From contig JAVHKY010000052.1 of assembly GCA_035079385.1 (NCBI GenBank), positions 2,294,001-2,358,000 of the forward strand: DNA of 64,000 bases, written 5' to 3'. The stretch is from Aspidiotus rigidus (lineage: Eukaryota; Arthropoda; Insecta; Hemiptera; Diaspididae). The position numbers were made by a program, and so were the translations under genes. This document shows, in pieces, positions 1 to 11,818 of this stretch; position 1 is the first letter of the stretch; the number at the start of each line of letters is the position of its first letter. A model generated the notes under the pieces. It worked only from the letters and a program-made list of their open reading frames with translations, did not search any database and was not told where the DNA came from.

Positions 1-112
1 GACACATAATTTGTCGGTCGTTATCAATAATGAATCACAATTCTGAACATCGTTCCGCATATAAATAATATTAACATTGCACTGTTGAGAGAATGCCTGA
101 TTTTGGATTAAA

Positions 113-365
113 TGAAATAAAATTTAGGTTTTCTCATTGGACTATAAAAATACTTTCTCCCTATTATCAGTTAATGTGACGTCATGGTGATAAATTTTAT
201 AAGCTGAGTTTTACTGTTCATTCTACAAATATCTGGTTTGATTGATAAGTGATTGGTATTTAATCTTAATTATAAAGAATGGGAGTCACTCTCTTAATGA
301 CAAGTGAATGAGTGAGTAGAAAAGTCGTGTACTACTCACGAAGTTGCGTGAGATTTTTGGTTTGT
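113..365. repeat. Dispersed repeat, copy A
   Basis: A block of about 250 bp that reappears in direct orientation at about 53392-53632. Both copies share the order AAATT-AGGTTT-C-T-ATTGGA, GATGTGACGTCA-type centre, ATTGTTCATTCTACAAATAT and AAAAGTCGTGTACTACTCACG. No coding potential is seen. It is probably a fragment of a transposable element, but the class cannot be named. Confidence 0.7.
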
Positions 366-3300
366 GTTTGCTGTTGGAAAGACGTGTGTTATCAATTTTT
401 TTTTGTGACAAAATCCACATTCTCATTCATAAATTGAAATTATTTTAGCATTTTCTAGCACGATTGAATCAATGAACTTGATATTAATTTTAGAACTACC
501 TACAGAAGAGAATATTTTTATGGGAAGCTGCGAGACCTCTTCTCACGGAAGGGGGTGGGGGTAGGGTGAGAAATGTCAAAACCCTGATTCTTTCATCGTG
601 ACGAAGCTATCAATTTTTCCAAATCTTTATTCGTCTTCCGATTCTCTAAGAATCTTTAAGAGCAGACTATTTTCGAAGCTCCCCAGCTCTCTGAGAATTT
701 TTTTCCTCGTCGACTTGTAATCATAACGAACAGATAGAAACTGGGTTAGCGATTAAAGTCGTTTCGAACGAAGTCGACGCAGAGTTGTATGTAAGTGATA
801 CACCTGTGTATCATACGGGTGTGCTCTTAGATCTAAATGTCTACATGTGATACAGTTATGCTCACGAATTTAAAATTACGTAAATTTATGATGCCGCTCG
901 AGTAACGATTACGTTTGAATGAGACATTCTTACTTGTACGCGTGCATTAGGTAGATATAGTTGATCTATGATGGCGATATAGGTAGGTACATATATGTAA
1001 TCTTCTATGCAGTACATCTGGGCTTATACGTTGATTCTTCTTCTTACTTTCGGTCTCATTGCGAGAGAGTACGTAGAAATGATACCGTTGGTCACAAATA
1101 CCTATTTTAATGAATTAACTTAGGTACTCTGTAACGCAAAATTCATTCTATACGTGCTCGTAGTTCCTCTCATTCTGCATCGACGAATTAGCTCAATAAA
1201 AAAAATAACAATAACAGTACCTATATAGTATGAAATATTGTGAGTCGGTAGTTTTGGATATTTTTACTTTCTCTGAAATACGTCCAATGTTTTTTCTTTC
1301 TTTCCTTCTCTTCTCATCTACATCCGTCCGAAAGAGCAGCGGGGACTGAAGGCAGTGTTCTGAATGCGTAACTACACGCGAACTTGAATTTGATGAGGTG
1401 CATCAATTCGAAAGTTTTTATTTATATCATTTGTTGCGGAATATTAAGATCATTATTGCCTTGGTATACTTGCTGTAGATGCTCAACATTCGCGTTAGAT
1501 AGATACTACTACTCAAACTTGACGTCCTTAATGATCAAGACACAAAAGTCTTCGACTGCAGATGCTGCTCTTCAACTTAAGGTACAGAGAGACGATATTT
1601 CGTTCCTTAATTCTTTTCGATATCTTCAATGAATGAAAGAATTTCTTACCGCCACACATATACTGTATAGGTACCTATCGAGACATAGCTCAGCGCTTGC
1701 TGACAACATAAATTCTCCGGAGAATTATAATGAGGCCAATCCGAGTTATCGAACTAGAGAGGACACACGGAAGATACACCAGGCTATACCGACAAACTCA
1801 TCTCGACAAACTTGATTTTCCTTCGCCTATTTGCGTCTGTATTATTACGCCACTTTATTAACAAATAAGTTAACAGATTTATAGGTAGGGAAAAAAAAGA
1901 AGAGATAAAAAAGCCTAGACGGAATGTAATGAGAATGGTTTTGCTCACGGGACCAGTCGAGTCGGCCGCTTTGTCTCGGGAACTTTGTTAGATAACTTTT
2001 ACTGGTACTGGTTACTTTTAGCATAGATAACCAGTTTCCTGTCTGAGTTCTCGAAAGTCATCGATATGTGATATTTTTCAGTTGATTTAGCACTAATAGG
2101 ACGCGAATATTATAGTTTTCCTAAAACAACTTGTCTTTAAATTAAAATAAAAGATTTTTCGGAGGAACCCGCGTCTGCATAATAATTATAGGAGAACAAT
2201 TAAACAAAATGACAAAGGAATTCAAGAGATTTGCTATTGATGAGAGGTCACTATCATTGTGAAGATCTGTGACGATTAAAAATATCTAGCAAAAAAATTA
2301 CAACCTACTCTTGTGACGATGCGAATGATGCACTCAGTTCATCGATGTCCAAGCGAGTAATTTTCTAGCAAATTTGACCCCAAATTTACCTTACCAATTA
2401 TAATCAAAGATTTCAATTTATAGGTACGATATGAGAACGTCTGCATAGTTTTTGAAATGGAAATAGAATTGCGAGGAAAATGTCATGTAGGCCTATTAAG
2501 ATTTTTAAGTTTGTATGTAGACAAATATAAATGACGACAAATCATCGAATATAATAATATACCCAATTTACTTATTCTCTACCGTATCAATTTGCTGATT
2601 GAAGTACCTTCATGATTTTTGTTATAGGTAGTAAGTAAATACAACAAGTATAGGTAGCCCTACCAATGAACATGACACACGTTTAAATTGACGAATTTCT
2701 TGTATAGGTACTTTGATTGACATTTGAATTTTATTCTGAACATATATACAGTTCTTACATCAGTACGAATACCTGGGTATTATATTAGTCTGTTCTGTTC
2801 GTTCGTTTGTGTGTTTTTTTTTTTTAATTTTTCATACGTACCTACCTACTTATAGTTCTGTTCAATTAACTGCGGTCATTATTTACGATCTATTTAGTTG
2901 GATTGCAAGGCCGGGGCAATTTTTTCAGCGCACAAAAGGTTGGTTTATAATTTTTGGATACTCTCCATTTATTATAAATTATGATTATTTAGCCTATTTT
3001 ACTTTTATTTCAAATTTTAAACCCCTCTGGTTCGATCATGCAGTCACGAATAAGATATACTTTATACTCTCGAAATATAGCAGTACGGTAGTCAACGAGA
3101 ATAATTGAGCAGTTCGACGTAAAAAGAGAAAGAAAATCGGAAGAGAGGAAAGAAAAAAAGAAAAAAAAAAGACAAGAAAAAGGATGAAATAAAAAAATAG
3201 CAGACGCATCGTGTGCATGCTCACGTTTCTAGAATTTCTCATGAAAATTATGCGATTTTTGGATCTCCATACTTGAGGTTTGGCTGCATTGTAAATCATA

Positions 3301-4709
3301 AAATTGTATTTTAAGCAGCTCATACGGGCTCAAATTGAAACAAAAATTTCACGCTCAAATACACACCTGACGTCGCGGCGAAAAAATTCTGATAAAATGA
3401 TATAAGTTTTTTGCCACTGACTCGACCGAAACTTTTGAACTTCGTTTCGCTACCTACACGGATCAATATAAAAAAATCCACTGAGAAAATCTCGAGAAAA
3501 TTATTTATATATATTTTTTTAAACGTTCATAACTCACTTTGTAGTTGATCAATCTTAACGAGATCAAGTTCAAAAAATTGGGAATCATTTACTCTTTCCA
3601 TATACATACATTCATTCACTTTTCCCCCACGGAATCGATTATTACTATTCCCAAATCAACAATTTACGTTTTTCGAACTTTTTTCCATGAGAGCGTATGT
3701 AACGCGTCGGCCTACTTTTTGTAGACATTGGTTTATTTGGCCTTCATTAGAGTCGGCCGTGCTCGGACATGTGGATGCAAATCCAGAAAAAAGGGTAGCG
3801 TTAAACTAGAAATCCATTCATTTTGATCGGACCTCGGCCCCAATGAAGGATCAGCCGGGTTCAAACTGCAATATATTAGGTATCCGTCATTCGTATTACA
3901 TGGTCACACTATTGTAATCAAGTTTAAAAATCAACTATTCTGCTTGCCCGGTTGCTAAACATAGAAGAATTTTAAGATTCTTCGTAGGCATGTTCATTAT
4001 TGAACCTATATTACTAATACAAACTTAGAATTATGTAACGTAATTCAGTGCATTGATTATAGAGGAATGCTTTTACAGCCATTAAGAAGACACACATTCA
4101 TCGGAGAAGAAGGACTAGACATTCTTACACTACTGTATATTATAGGAAGTGCAAGTAATTATCTAAATCTGCAGAATAGGTTACGATTATATCTTTTTCG
4201 TATACCGCACGTACCGGTACGGCCATACGCCGTAAGCGGTAGTTGTGCTCTAAAATTTAGCTATTGAGGAAACTTCAAAATACTCTTGGCTATGCTTCTC
4301 GGCTACTTGTTTGGGTACGGTACCGTTATTACGTAATTTATTCGGGCATTAATCATACCTAGTATTTTGTGTAGTCAGTATTATTATTCTCGTTCATACC
4401 GAGCTAGCGAGAAAAAGTAATATTTAACAATTTCTTTAACTGAAACAGCAACATCATCACTAGCGTCATTATTACGTTAAATATAAAGCCACAACCGTGG
4501 CAAGTACCGACAAATTGCATTCGCATACATACGAGTTATTGATATAATACGAGTATCATGCGTCACTCGTCGTCATTTTCAGCTCTCTGATAGCCTCGCG
4601 TCTCGACAAACCTTCCCACCGCTTCGATTTTTAAAAATTTTTCGAAATGAATCATTCAAACTTAATCCAGAGACAGGGTACTCAACTGATGAGTATAAAA
4701 AGTGGCAAT
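366..4709. other. AT-rich non-coding stretch, no supported gene
   Basis: Only short chance open frames are present. The longest plus-strand frame of possible interest starts with ATG at 1384 and runs into the stop at 1630-1632. It begins with a hydrophobic stretch resembling a signal peptide and contains potential splice donors, so a 5' exon of the downstream NRF gene is conceivable. I could not match it to the family and do not call it. A purine-rich tract lies at about 3120-3200. Confidence 0.5.
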
Positions 4710-4715
4710 TTAGGT

Positions 4716-5065
4716 TAGGAAATACAAAATTAAGATATCACTTCTCTCAAATACAGGGATAGAATCGTTAGTTTTGCAGAAAAAACTGCGAAGAGTATTA
4801 GGATTATAAGAAGCAGGACGAACACCAAAAGGCTTAAGGAGGTGGGTAAGGTCAGATGGTAACGTCCCTAAGATAGGAACGCAAATCCATTGGTCTTTCC
4901 TCCTGGGACTAGACATACACCGGGGAAGAGAAATGGTAAGATCTAAAGCTTTAGAAATAAGTTTTTTTCCAAATCATCCTATCAAGATCAAACTCAAACC
5001 CATTAGAAAGGGTGAGATGCTTGCTTCTCTTGATCCAACACAAGGACGGAATTCCAATCGGATAT
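4716..5065 (-). pseudogene. Penelope-like element fragment (region before the GIY-YIG domain)
   Basis: Minus-strand open frames here encode the segment that normally joins the reverse transcriptase to the GIY-YIG nuclease of Penelope-like retroelements. Visible are the LTHLLKPFGVRPASYNPNTL block and the following FERSDI, where family members have a GIY motif. A second piece at about 4951-5040 (LTLSNGFEFDLDRMIWKKT) matches the equivalent linker of the copy at 30.2-30.3 kb. The nuclease itself is missing because the fragment stops near 4716. It directly abuts a LINE fragment. It is a dead remnant. Confidence 0.6.
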
Positions 5066-5775
5066 CTAATAGTTCCGCCCTGCATTTTGTTCATATTCAA
5101 TGTAAATAATCCTCTTGAAAAGCGGCTCATCAGACTGATGGTACGGTAGTCTCTATATTTTTTTGGTGACTGTTTTTTCAGGATGAGTGCAAATGACGAT
5201 TTTGTCATTCTTTTAGAATTTAGAATTTCTCCAGAATTATTGATCCGATTGAAAAGTCTGGTCAGGTGTCCGACATTTTCTTCGTTCAAGAGCCGAATTA
5301 TATCTCCCGGAATCTTATCTGGCCCCGTGGCTTTCCTGCACTTAATAAGTTTGATAGCAGGCGCGGATCCACGGGGGGAGGGGGAAATGGGGGAAATTTT
5401 CCTCCCCAAAAAAAACAAAAAAAACAAAAAAAATCTGTAGTACCTATCGAAGAAAATGTAAAAAAAAAAAAAAAAAAAAAAAGTCCTTTGAACTTTTTTT
5501 GGATTGTTTCCCCTCCCAAAGTAATCGTCTGGATCCGCGCCTGGATAGCCTACCTTACCTCGGATTCAAGAATTGCGGGACCGAGTTTCAAGTGCGGATC
5601 GAGATTGGGGCTGTCTGGTCTATCGCCTGAAAAAAGTTCTCCAAGTATGTATAGCTTCCAGGATCGCCTTCTTTATTTTCTTATTCAGTCTGCGGTAACC
5701 CGCCAGATTTCTATTCTTATAGATTCGTCTTCTATCCATTAGATCAAAAATTTCTTCTGTCATCCATTACTGCAG
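5066..5775 (-). pseudogene. LINE reverse transcriptase fragment, split by a MITE
   Basis: On the minus strand, 5775-5640 encodes a linker of the kind found after LINE endonucleases (WMTEEIFDLMDRRR, then NKKIKKAI). After the MITE at 5358-5543 the reading continues with IKCRKATGPDKIPGDIIRLL, NNSGEI and SPKKYRDYRTISLMS, which are early reverse transcriptase motifs of a LINE (Jockey/CR1-like superfamily; clade not resolved). The frame joins exactly across the MITE if one copy of the GATAG duplication is removed. Stops occur in the part above the MITE. No YXDD box is present, so this is a truncated, inactive copy. Confidence 0.65.
5358..5543. mobile_element. 186-bp MITE, CAGGCGCGGATCC family, copy 1
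   Basis: The termini are inverted: CAGGCGCGGATCCA at the left and TCTGGATCCGCGCCTG at the right. The element is flanked by a perfect 5-bp duplication GATAG (5353-5357 and 5544-5548), and the interrupted LINE reading frame confirms it as a target duplication. The interior holds G-rich, A-rich and T-rich tracts and no gene. A second copy lies at 32570-32760 and a diverged one at 31911-32105. The termini resemble non-autonomous hAT-type elements, though a 5-bp duplication is not the usual 8. Confidence 0.85.
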
Positions 5776-6870
5776 TTTGGGGGGTTGAAAAATTTGCCGC
5801 GTGCCATACGCCGTCCGGTCAGAAACTTGGAAAAATTTCGACTCTCGAGTTACGTATGATAGGAGGGGGACTTACAAAAATTTTCACTTTCAAACTACTT
5901 GGAAAGATTTCGACTTATGAGCTATATATGACAGGAGGGGCATTAGGAAAAATTTCGACTCGCGACCCGTAATATGTGATAGAAAAGGGACTTATGGTGT
6001 TTGAAGCATTCCTTATCTCGCTTGTTGAAGGGGCTCAGTCAATTGGTTTACAAAACATTGCATGTCTAGTTACTTGAAAGGGCTATCCCAATGCGGGTTA
6101 TATCATGTATTATTATTCAAGCCATAGGACAGGTTCCCTGCGTTCCTCGTTTAACATCGTTAAGGAAGTCCTCGTTTTTCCGAGTCCCTCTCCTGCCATA
6201 TACTATAGCGCGAGAGTTAAAATTAACAGGGAACCTGTTTTATGGGGGGCTATTTGAGAAATCTGCCGTGCGCCGTCCACCGTCCGCCGTCCAGCGAAAA
6301 ACTTAGAAAAATTTCGACTCTTCAGCTATATATGATAGAAGGGGGACTTAGAAAAATTTCGACTCTCGAGCTATATATGATAGGAGGGGGGGACTTAGAA
6401 AAAATTCGACTCTCGCGCCATATGTGATAGGAGAGGGACTTAGAAAAATTTCGACTCTCGAGCTATATATGATAGAAGGGGGACTTAGAAAAATTTCGAC
6501 TGTCGAGCTAAGAGTGGAAATTTTAACAAGGAACCTGATTTATCCAACTATATTATATTACACTAATAGTTGGTCTAGGCCTTCTTTTTACTACCTTTCT
6601 CCAAATCTAGGCTTCCTTGAATTTTCAATACCAAATCTCACTCGAATCATAAAACAGGTTCCCTGCGTTCCTCGTTTAACTTCGTTAAGGAAGCCGTAAT
6701 TTTTTTTCCAAGTTCTTGGTTGGACGGCGCACGGCAAATTTTTTGAAAAACCCCCTATACAACAAGGTCCCTGTCAAAACTCGCTACCTACGGTGCGGCG
6801 CCTGGCGGCCGCAGCCCGTCAATTTTCTTCAAATTACGCCTCCATAAAACATAAAACAGGTTCTCTGTTA
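5776..6870. repeat. Composite repeat with tandem subunits
   Basis: Degenerate tandem units of roughly 50-60 bp recur from about 5820 to 5990 and from 6295 to 6515. Each reads approximately AACTTAGAAAAATTTCGACT, CTCGAGCTATATATGATAG, then a G-rich run and CTTAG. Between and after them the block ACAGGTTCCCTGCGTTCCTC plus GTTTAAC-TCGTTAAGGAAG occurs twice (about 6127 and 6655), and a GAAATTTGCCGTGCGCCGTC-like block also recurs. Related copies occur at about 21890-22510, 48560-48720 and 51985-52390. Open frames through it are artefacts of the tandem units. Confidence 0.75.
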
Positions 6871-8287
6871 AAACTTTGGTCAGAGTTTTCTCAGGAAACA
6901 GTCGTAATCTTAAGACTTTTGAAGACCAAATAATTTTCAGTCAACGTTTTTTTGAAGCCACACTACAATGCCAGAGATTAAAGAAAATGTTCATGTATAA
7001 ATTTAGAACAAGGCGCAATGAGGAGGACTTCAATTGTTCTTACGTCTCCACTCTTTAAAACGCGATCCCGTTCATGTTCAATTTGGAAGTGGATAGATGT
7101 CAGAAAGATGACATTTATTCAATTGATAATCGAATGATTGATGCAGAAGAAAATATTATGAAGTTTTGAGAAGTGGCGGATGGTTGAATCGAACGCGGAT
7201 CTTGAGTTAATTTTCGGTTACCTATATACCTGTAGTTTGTAAATTAATGTGCAAGGTTTTGTTGAGTTAGTCAAACAGAACGATATCGACGTCACGCTCC
7301 AGTCGAAGAAATTATGAAAGTCTTCGATTAATCGTTGTACATAACTTTCGATCTAGAACGAACCTTCAAGGTCGCAAACATGAGGCAAAAATACGAAGAC
7401 CAGTCGCTGGTCAGCGAAAGTGTAGGTAAACATTCGTGTACAAATAAATACGTAACGAGTAAAGCGTGAAATAACGAGTGTGTAACTTGCATTGTTGTCC
7501 TTTTCGATGCTCGCACTTTTCCTCATTGAACAGTAGCGTTATACCTCACGTTCGAGTTTATTGACACGATAATATGTAGACGAACTATAACTGAACCATA
7601 TAAGAATTTTGCGGCCCTTCCATCTAGAGATCCATATCTAGGCCTGTACATCATTGTTAACCTAAGAAATGAACGAGGTTTTCGAGACTCTCTCAACGCA
7701 GGCGTTTGTGTGTATGTATTTACAGAATTGGAAGTTTAAAACTTCTAGGGTTAGAGAAAGTATTACATGAGTCCGACCATAAAAATGTGCCGTCAGCCAT
7801 CGGGTCGCGTACTATACTTGTGCGATGACTAGTCAAATAAGGAAGGTACAGAATTTTTCGTTGACTCGATATACTGATAAAATAAAATAAAACTTCACTA
7901 TCCAGAAATTTTGCATACAATTCTTACAGGGTAAAGCAAATTACTTTAAACTTGTTTTTAATGGAACGGACAGTTCAAAAATGCATGTAGAGATGAAAAA
8001 TAACGTAGGATCTTTTAGTTGTATTTATTCGTCCTTTTTTTTTAATACGAACCCATAGACTGCCACTGGATCTACTTGACAGTATGGAGCAACATTAGGA
8101 AGCTACATTCCAAAAGACTTTTTGTTGACCGTTAAGGAATCATTAAACATAATATATGGGTAGTTGGATGTGGTGGGATTGGTACTTTCATCTTGTGTCA
8201 ATGTACGTATGTCGAATTCATCGAGGAAATGTGTAGGAGAAATTAAGTTCCTTAGGAGAAATGATTGTGAGAAATGAGTGTGCGATT
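6871..8287. other. Non-coding, no supported feature
   Basis: AT-rich unique-looking sequence with only short chance open frames. A T10 run lies at about 8033-8043. Confidence 0.5.
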
Positions 8288-8305
8288 TGTGTGTGTGTGT
8301 GTGTG
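8288..8305. repeat. (GT)9 microsatellite
   Basis: A perfect TG dinucleotide run. It lies about 400 bp beyond the ORF2 stop of the minus-strand R1-like element, so it could mark that element's 3' junction. Confidence 0.8.
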
Positions 8306-8706
8306 GTTATCTGTGACTATGAATGGTTATGGGTGTATGCTGAGTAAATGAGATAGGAAAACATTAGTGATAAGGTCTTTTGTATTTTTGTATAATCGCG
8401 TTTGTGTTGCATTTGCAAAACACCGCCCGTCCTCCATTATGGAGTTGGTGCGGATTGCGTATGCATTTAATATTGTTTCCTCCAGCACCGGAATCGACCC
8501 TTTCAGGTATAACTTCGGTGAAGGAGGAATCTCCTAAGCGAACCCCCTCTTCTACTGCAAAGCAAGCTGCAGTGCCCCCCTGGCACGCACAATAACATAA
8601 GAACACTCACAACAACAAACACCACCACAATACACAATACAGTAGGTCACTGCTGAAGATTCGTCATCTTCTTCTCTCTTCAGGGAAGATCTTGGTCCTC
8701 TTCTTC

Positions 8707-11700
8707 CTACAGATCTGGATGTTGATGGTACACAGGTGTTGAGTAGGCCGTAGCGTGGTTCTGCATTTGCCTATTCCATTCCTGGTCCATCTTCCTCTTC
8801 ATGATGGTGGCCGCAAATGCAGACACCTGGTTCCATGCTTCTTCGGAACCTAGCATGGTGGGTACCAGACTACTCGGGTCGAGCGCTTCATCTACCCTGA
8901 TCTCTTGAAGAGACCGACTAAGCTCATCCCGCTCACGTCTCCACGCCTCACACTCAAATAAGGTGTGTTGTGGTCCATCATCCCGCCCTTGGTTACAGTG
9001 CGAACACGTTGCCTGCTCAACTTTCCTTAACTTCTCGTGAAGGTACTTGTTGAAGCAGCCATGGCCGCTTAACACCTGCGTCAGGTGAAAGTTCAGCTGA
9101 CCATGGTGTCGGTTCATCCACTCATCAAGGTCGTGTATTAGCACACGGGTTGTCCATGTACCCAGCTCACTCTGGGCAATTCTTGCTTTCCACTTTACAA
9201 GCAAGGAGCGCCTGGCCTCCTGCTTGACCTGTAAAGCTTCTTGGTTGATCGTCGTTCTCTTCTTTGCTTCAAACACCACCGCTCTCTCCTCAGCAAGGAG
9301 CTCAATTGGTGGTGAACGTGCTAATACACAAAGAGCCTCCGTCGAGACAGTGCGGTAGGCACTAACATACCTTAGCGCAGCTCTTTGTTGGATCTTTACC
9401 ATCTCTCTCCTTTGGTATGGTATCTTCATGCAGTCGGCCCGTACTGGCGCACCGTATAGGAGGATCGACAAGGCGGTGCTCATCATGATCCTTCTCCTTG
9501 CTTCTCTCGGTCCTCCTAGGTTCCTCATCAGGCGGCTTAGGTATCGAACTACCCGGCCCGCCTTTTCTGCTGCCATCAGGAAATGGTGCCTGAAGCTCAG
9601 CGTTGAGTCGAACCAGATGCCCAGGTATTTCATTTGCTTCTTGATTTCAATTTCCACACCTCGCAGGCGAAAGGTGGGTGGCTTGAACTTCCGACGGGTC
9701 GTGAACGAAATGGCCTCCGTCTTACTTGCTGCTAGTTCAAGTCCAGCCGACTCGATCCAACGCGTCACATCCTCTAGGGCCCGGTTTACACTGCTCTCCA
9801 CCGCTACAGTTGTTTCGGCGGTGCATACCACCAGGGTGTCATCCGCATAGCAGATAAGCTTAACCCCCGGTGGCAGCTTCACCTTAAAGATTGGGTTAAA
9901 TGCAACGCACCACAAAAGCGGCCCAAGGACCGACCCCTGCGGCACCCCACAAGTAACAGGGCGCTTTACTGTACCAGCAGACGTCTCTGCTTGGATTTCA
10001 CGGCAGCTAAGATAGCTGCTGATCATCCTAAGGAGGTATGCGGGCACTCCTACGTTCACAAGAGCTTCCAATATAATTGTCCATGGAATTGAATTGAACG
10101 CATTTCTTATGTCGAGGCTGACGGCTGCGCAAAACTGACGCATATCAACCGCTGACTTGGCTATCCTCTTCAGCCGGATCCCAGCATCTGATGTGCAGCG
10201 TCCAGTTTGAAAACCATACTGGCTATCAGAGATTATATCTCTTTCCTTCAGATAGCTCTCCAAACGATTGGCTATCACTCTTTCTAGAAGTTTCCCAACA
10301 TTGTCTAGCAGACAAAGTGGACGATAAGAGGATGGTAGACCAGGTGGTTTATCCTTCTTATCGATCAACGCTAGCCTGGCTTTCTTCCATCGCACAGGGA
10401 ACAGTCCCCCAACAATTGCCGCATTGAATGTATCAACAAGCAGTGCTGGGTCAACTGAATGTATGGCGCTCCAGACTGGATTTGGAATCTCATCCGGGCC
10501 TGGAGCCTTCCAATACTTACCCCGCAGTCTATTGAGTGCTGCATCAACCTCCTTGGTGCCTAGGAGGGATATACCATTCTCTTCTACTATTGGTAGCATT
10601 ACCATTGGTGGCGGCTGCTGTGGGAACAAGCCATCAATGATTTGACCCACAACATCCGGCTCCATTCGGCTCATTGCTGAGAGGCCTTTTAACTTCTTCA
10701 GCACTAACTTATAAGACTTTCCAAATGGGTCGTCATCTGCCATGTCACATAGCTCTCGCCATGCAGCACTCTTGCTGTCCTTGATGGCCTTCTTCAGCCT
10801 ATTACGAGCCAGCTGGTATTCGGGTGCAACCGCCCGCGCCCCTTCGCGGCCACTACCACACTGGTATACCCGGCGTTGAGGGTTGCACTCTTTTCTCAAT
10901 TTGGCAATCTTGTTGGTCCACCAGTAAACAGCCCTCCTCTTCTTTGGTGGACCTTGCCTGGCATGGCTACATCGCAAGCTTTGGTGACAGTCTTGATCAT
11001 CCTCTCTGCTGCCACCTCCGCATTGCCTTCTTGCTCTTCTTCTTGATCCCATGTGAGAGCAAGATAGCTAGCCTTCAAACGGTCGCTATTCAGCTTCCTA
11101 ATGACCCACTTTCTTACCAGCTTTTGTGGAGCAGCGACCTCAACTTCCCGGCGGATGGAGAAGCCGATACACCGGTGGTCACTCCCAGAAAGCTCCTTGT
11201 CCAGTACCGCCCAGCCTTCTATTTTTCGGGCTAGGCTCTCTGAGGCAAAGGTGATATCAATAATGGACCCGTATCCTTGATGCACTCGGGTAGGAGTGTT
11301 GCCGACATTGACTGTTTCCAGTCGATTGTAAGCAATCCACTCCCCCAAGGCATACCCACGGATGTCCGTACGGCCTGATCGCCACTCTTCTGACTTGGCA
11401 TTAAAATCGCCAACCACAATGAATTTCTCACCTTGCCGTCTGGACAAGCTTTCTTCTAATTTCTTCAAGAAGTCCTCAAACTCCGGGAAGGGGCGATTCG
11501 GGGAGAAGTAGCAACTGTAGACAACCATATCAGCCATCTTCACAACAATATACCCCTCCCCTCTTTCAACCTCTCCCGGAGCAATTGGACACTCTGGGCA
11601 AACACCAATGGCTGCTAAGCCAGTACGGTCTGTGTACCATCCTTTTCTTTTCGCAACATTGTAATACTCGCTGGCAATCACAATGTGCGTTCCCTCCTCA

Positions 11701-11780
11701 GCTACAAACTGCCAGAGAAGATCTTGAGCCAGTTTGCAGTACTGAAGGTTGGCCTGCAGGAACTTGAGCGTCCCTGCCAT
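8707..11780 (-). pseudogene. R1-like ORF2: APE endonuclease + reverse transcriptase, one frameshift
   Basis: The frame starting at ATG 11780 encodes the AP-like endonuclease, which would nick target DNA. Visible motifs are QANLQ near the start, ASEYY, GDFNAKSEEW (11411-11382), IDITFAS and GSDHRCIGF (about 11187-11163), so the active-site residues look intact. This frame ends at 10896. The reverse transcriptase is in another frame that is open from 11052 to 8707. The shared reading switches near 10950, consistent with one lost base. The RT shows SYRPLCLLDNVGKLLE, QYGFQTGRCTSD, SLDIRNAFNS (about 10116-10090), GVPQGSVLGPLLW, CYADDTLVV (YADD at 9849-9838) and KYLGIWFDS. A CX2CX8HX4C zinc motif follows. 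ORF2 starts 38 bp after the ORF1 stop. Apart from the frameshift it could be intact. Confidence 0.88.
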
Positions 11781-11818
11781 TAGGAGGCCGTTGGTCCTCT
11801 TCGGCTGCCTGGTCGCCC

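Noticed and set aside
6242..6699. ORFs with repeated RKISTLELYMI
   Set aside because: The repetition comes from tandem ~55-bp DNA units whose length keeps frame; not a protein gene.
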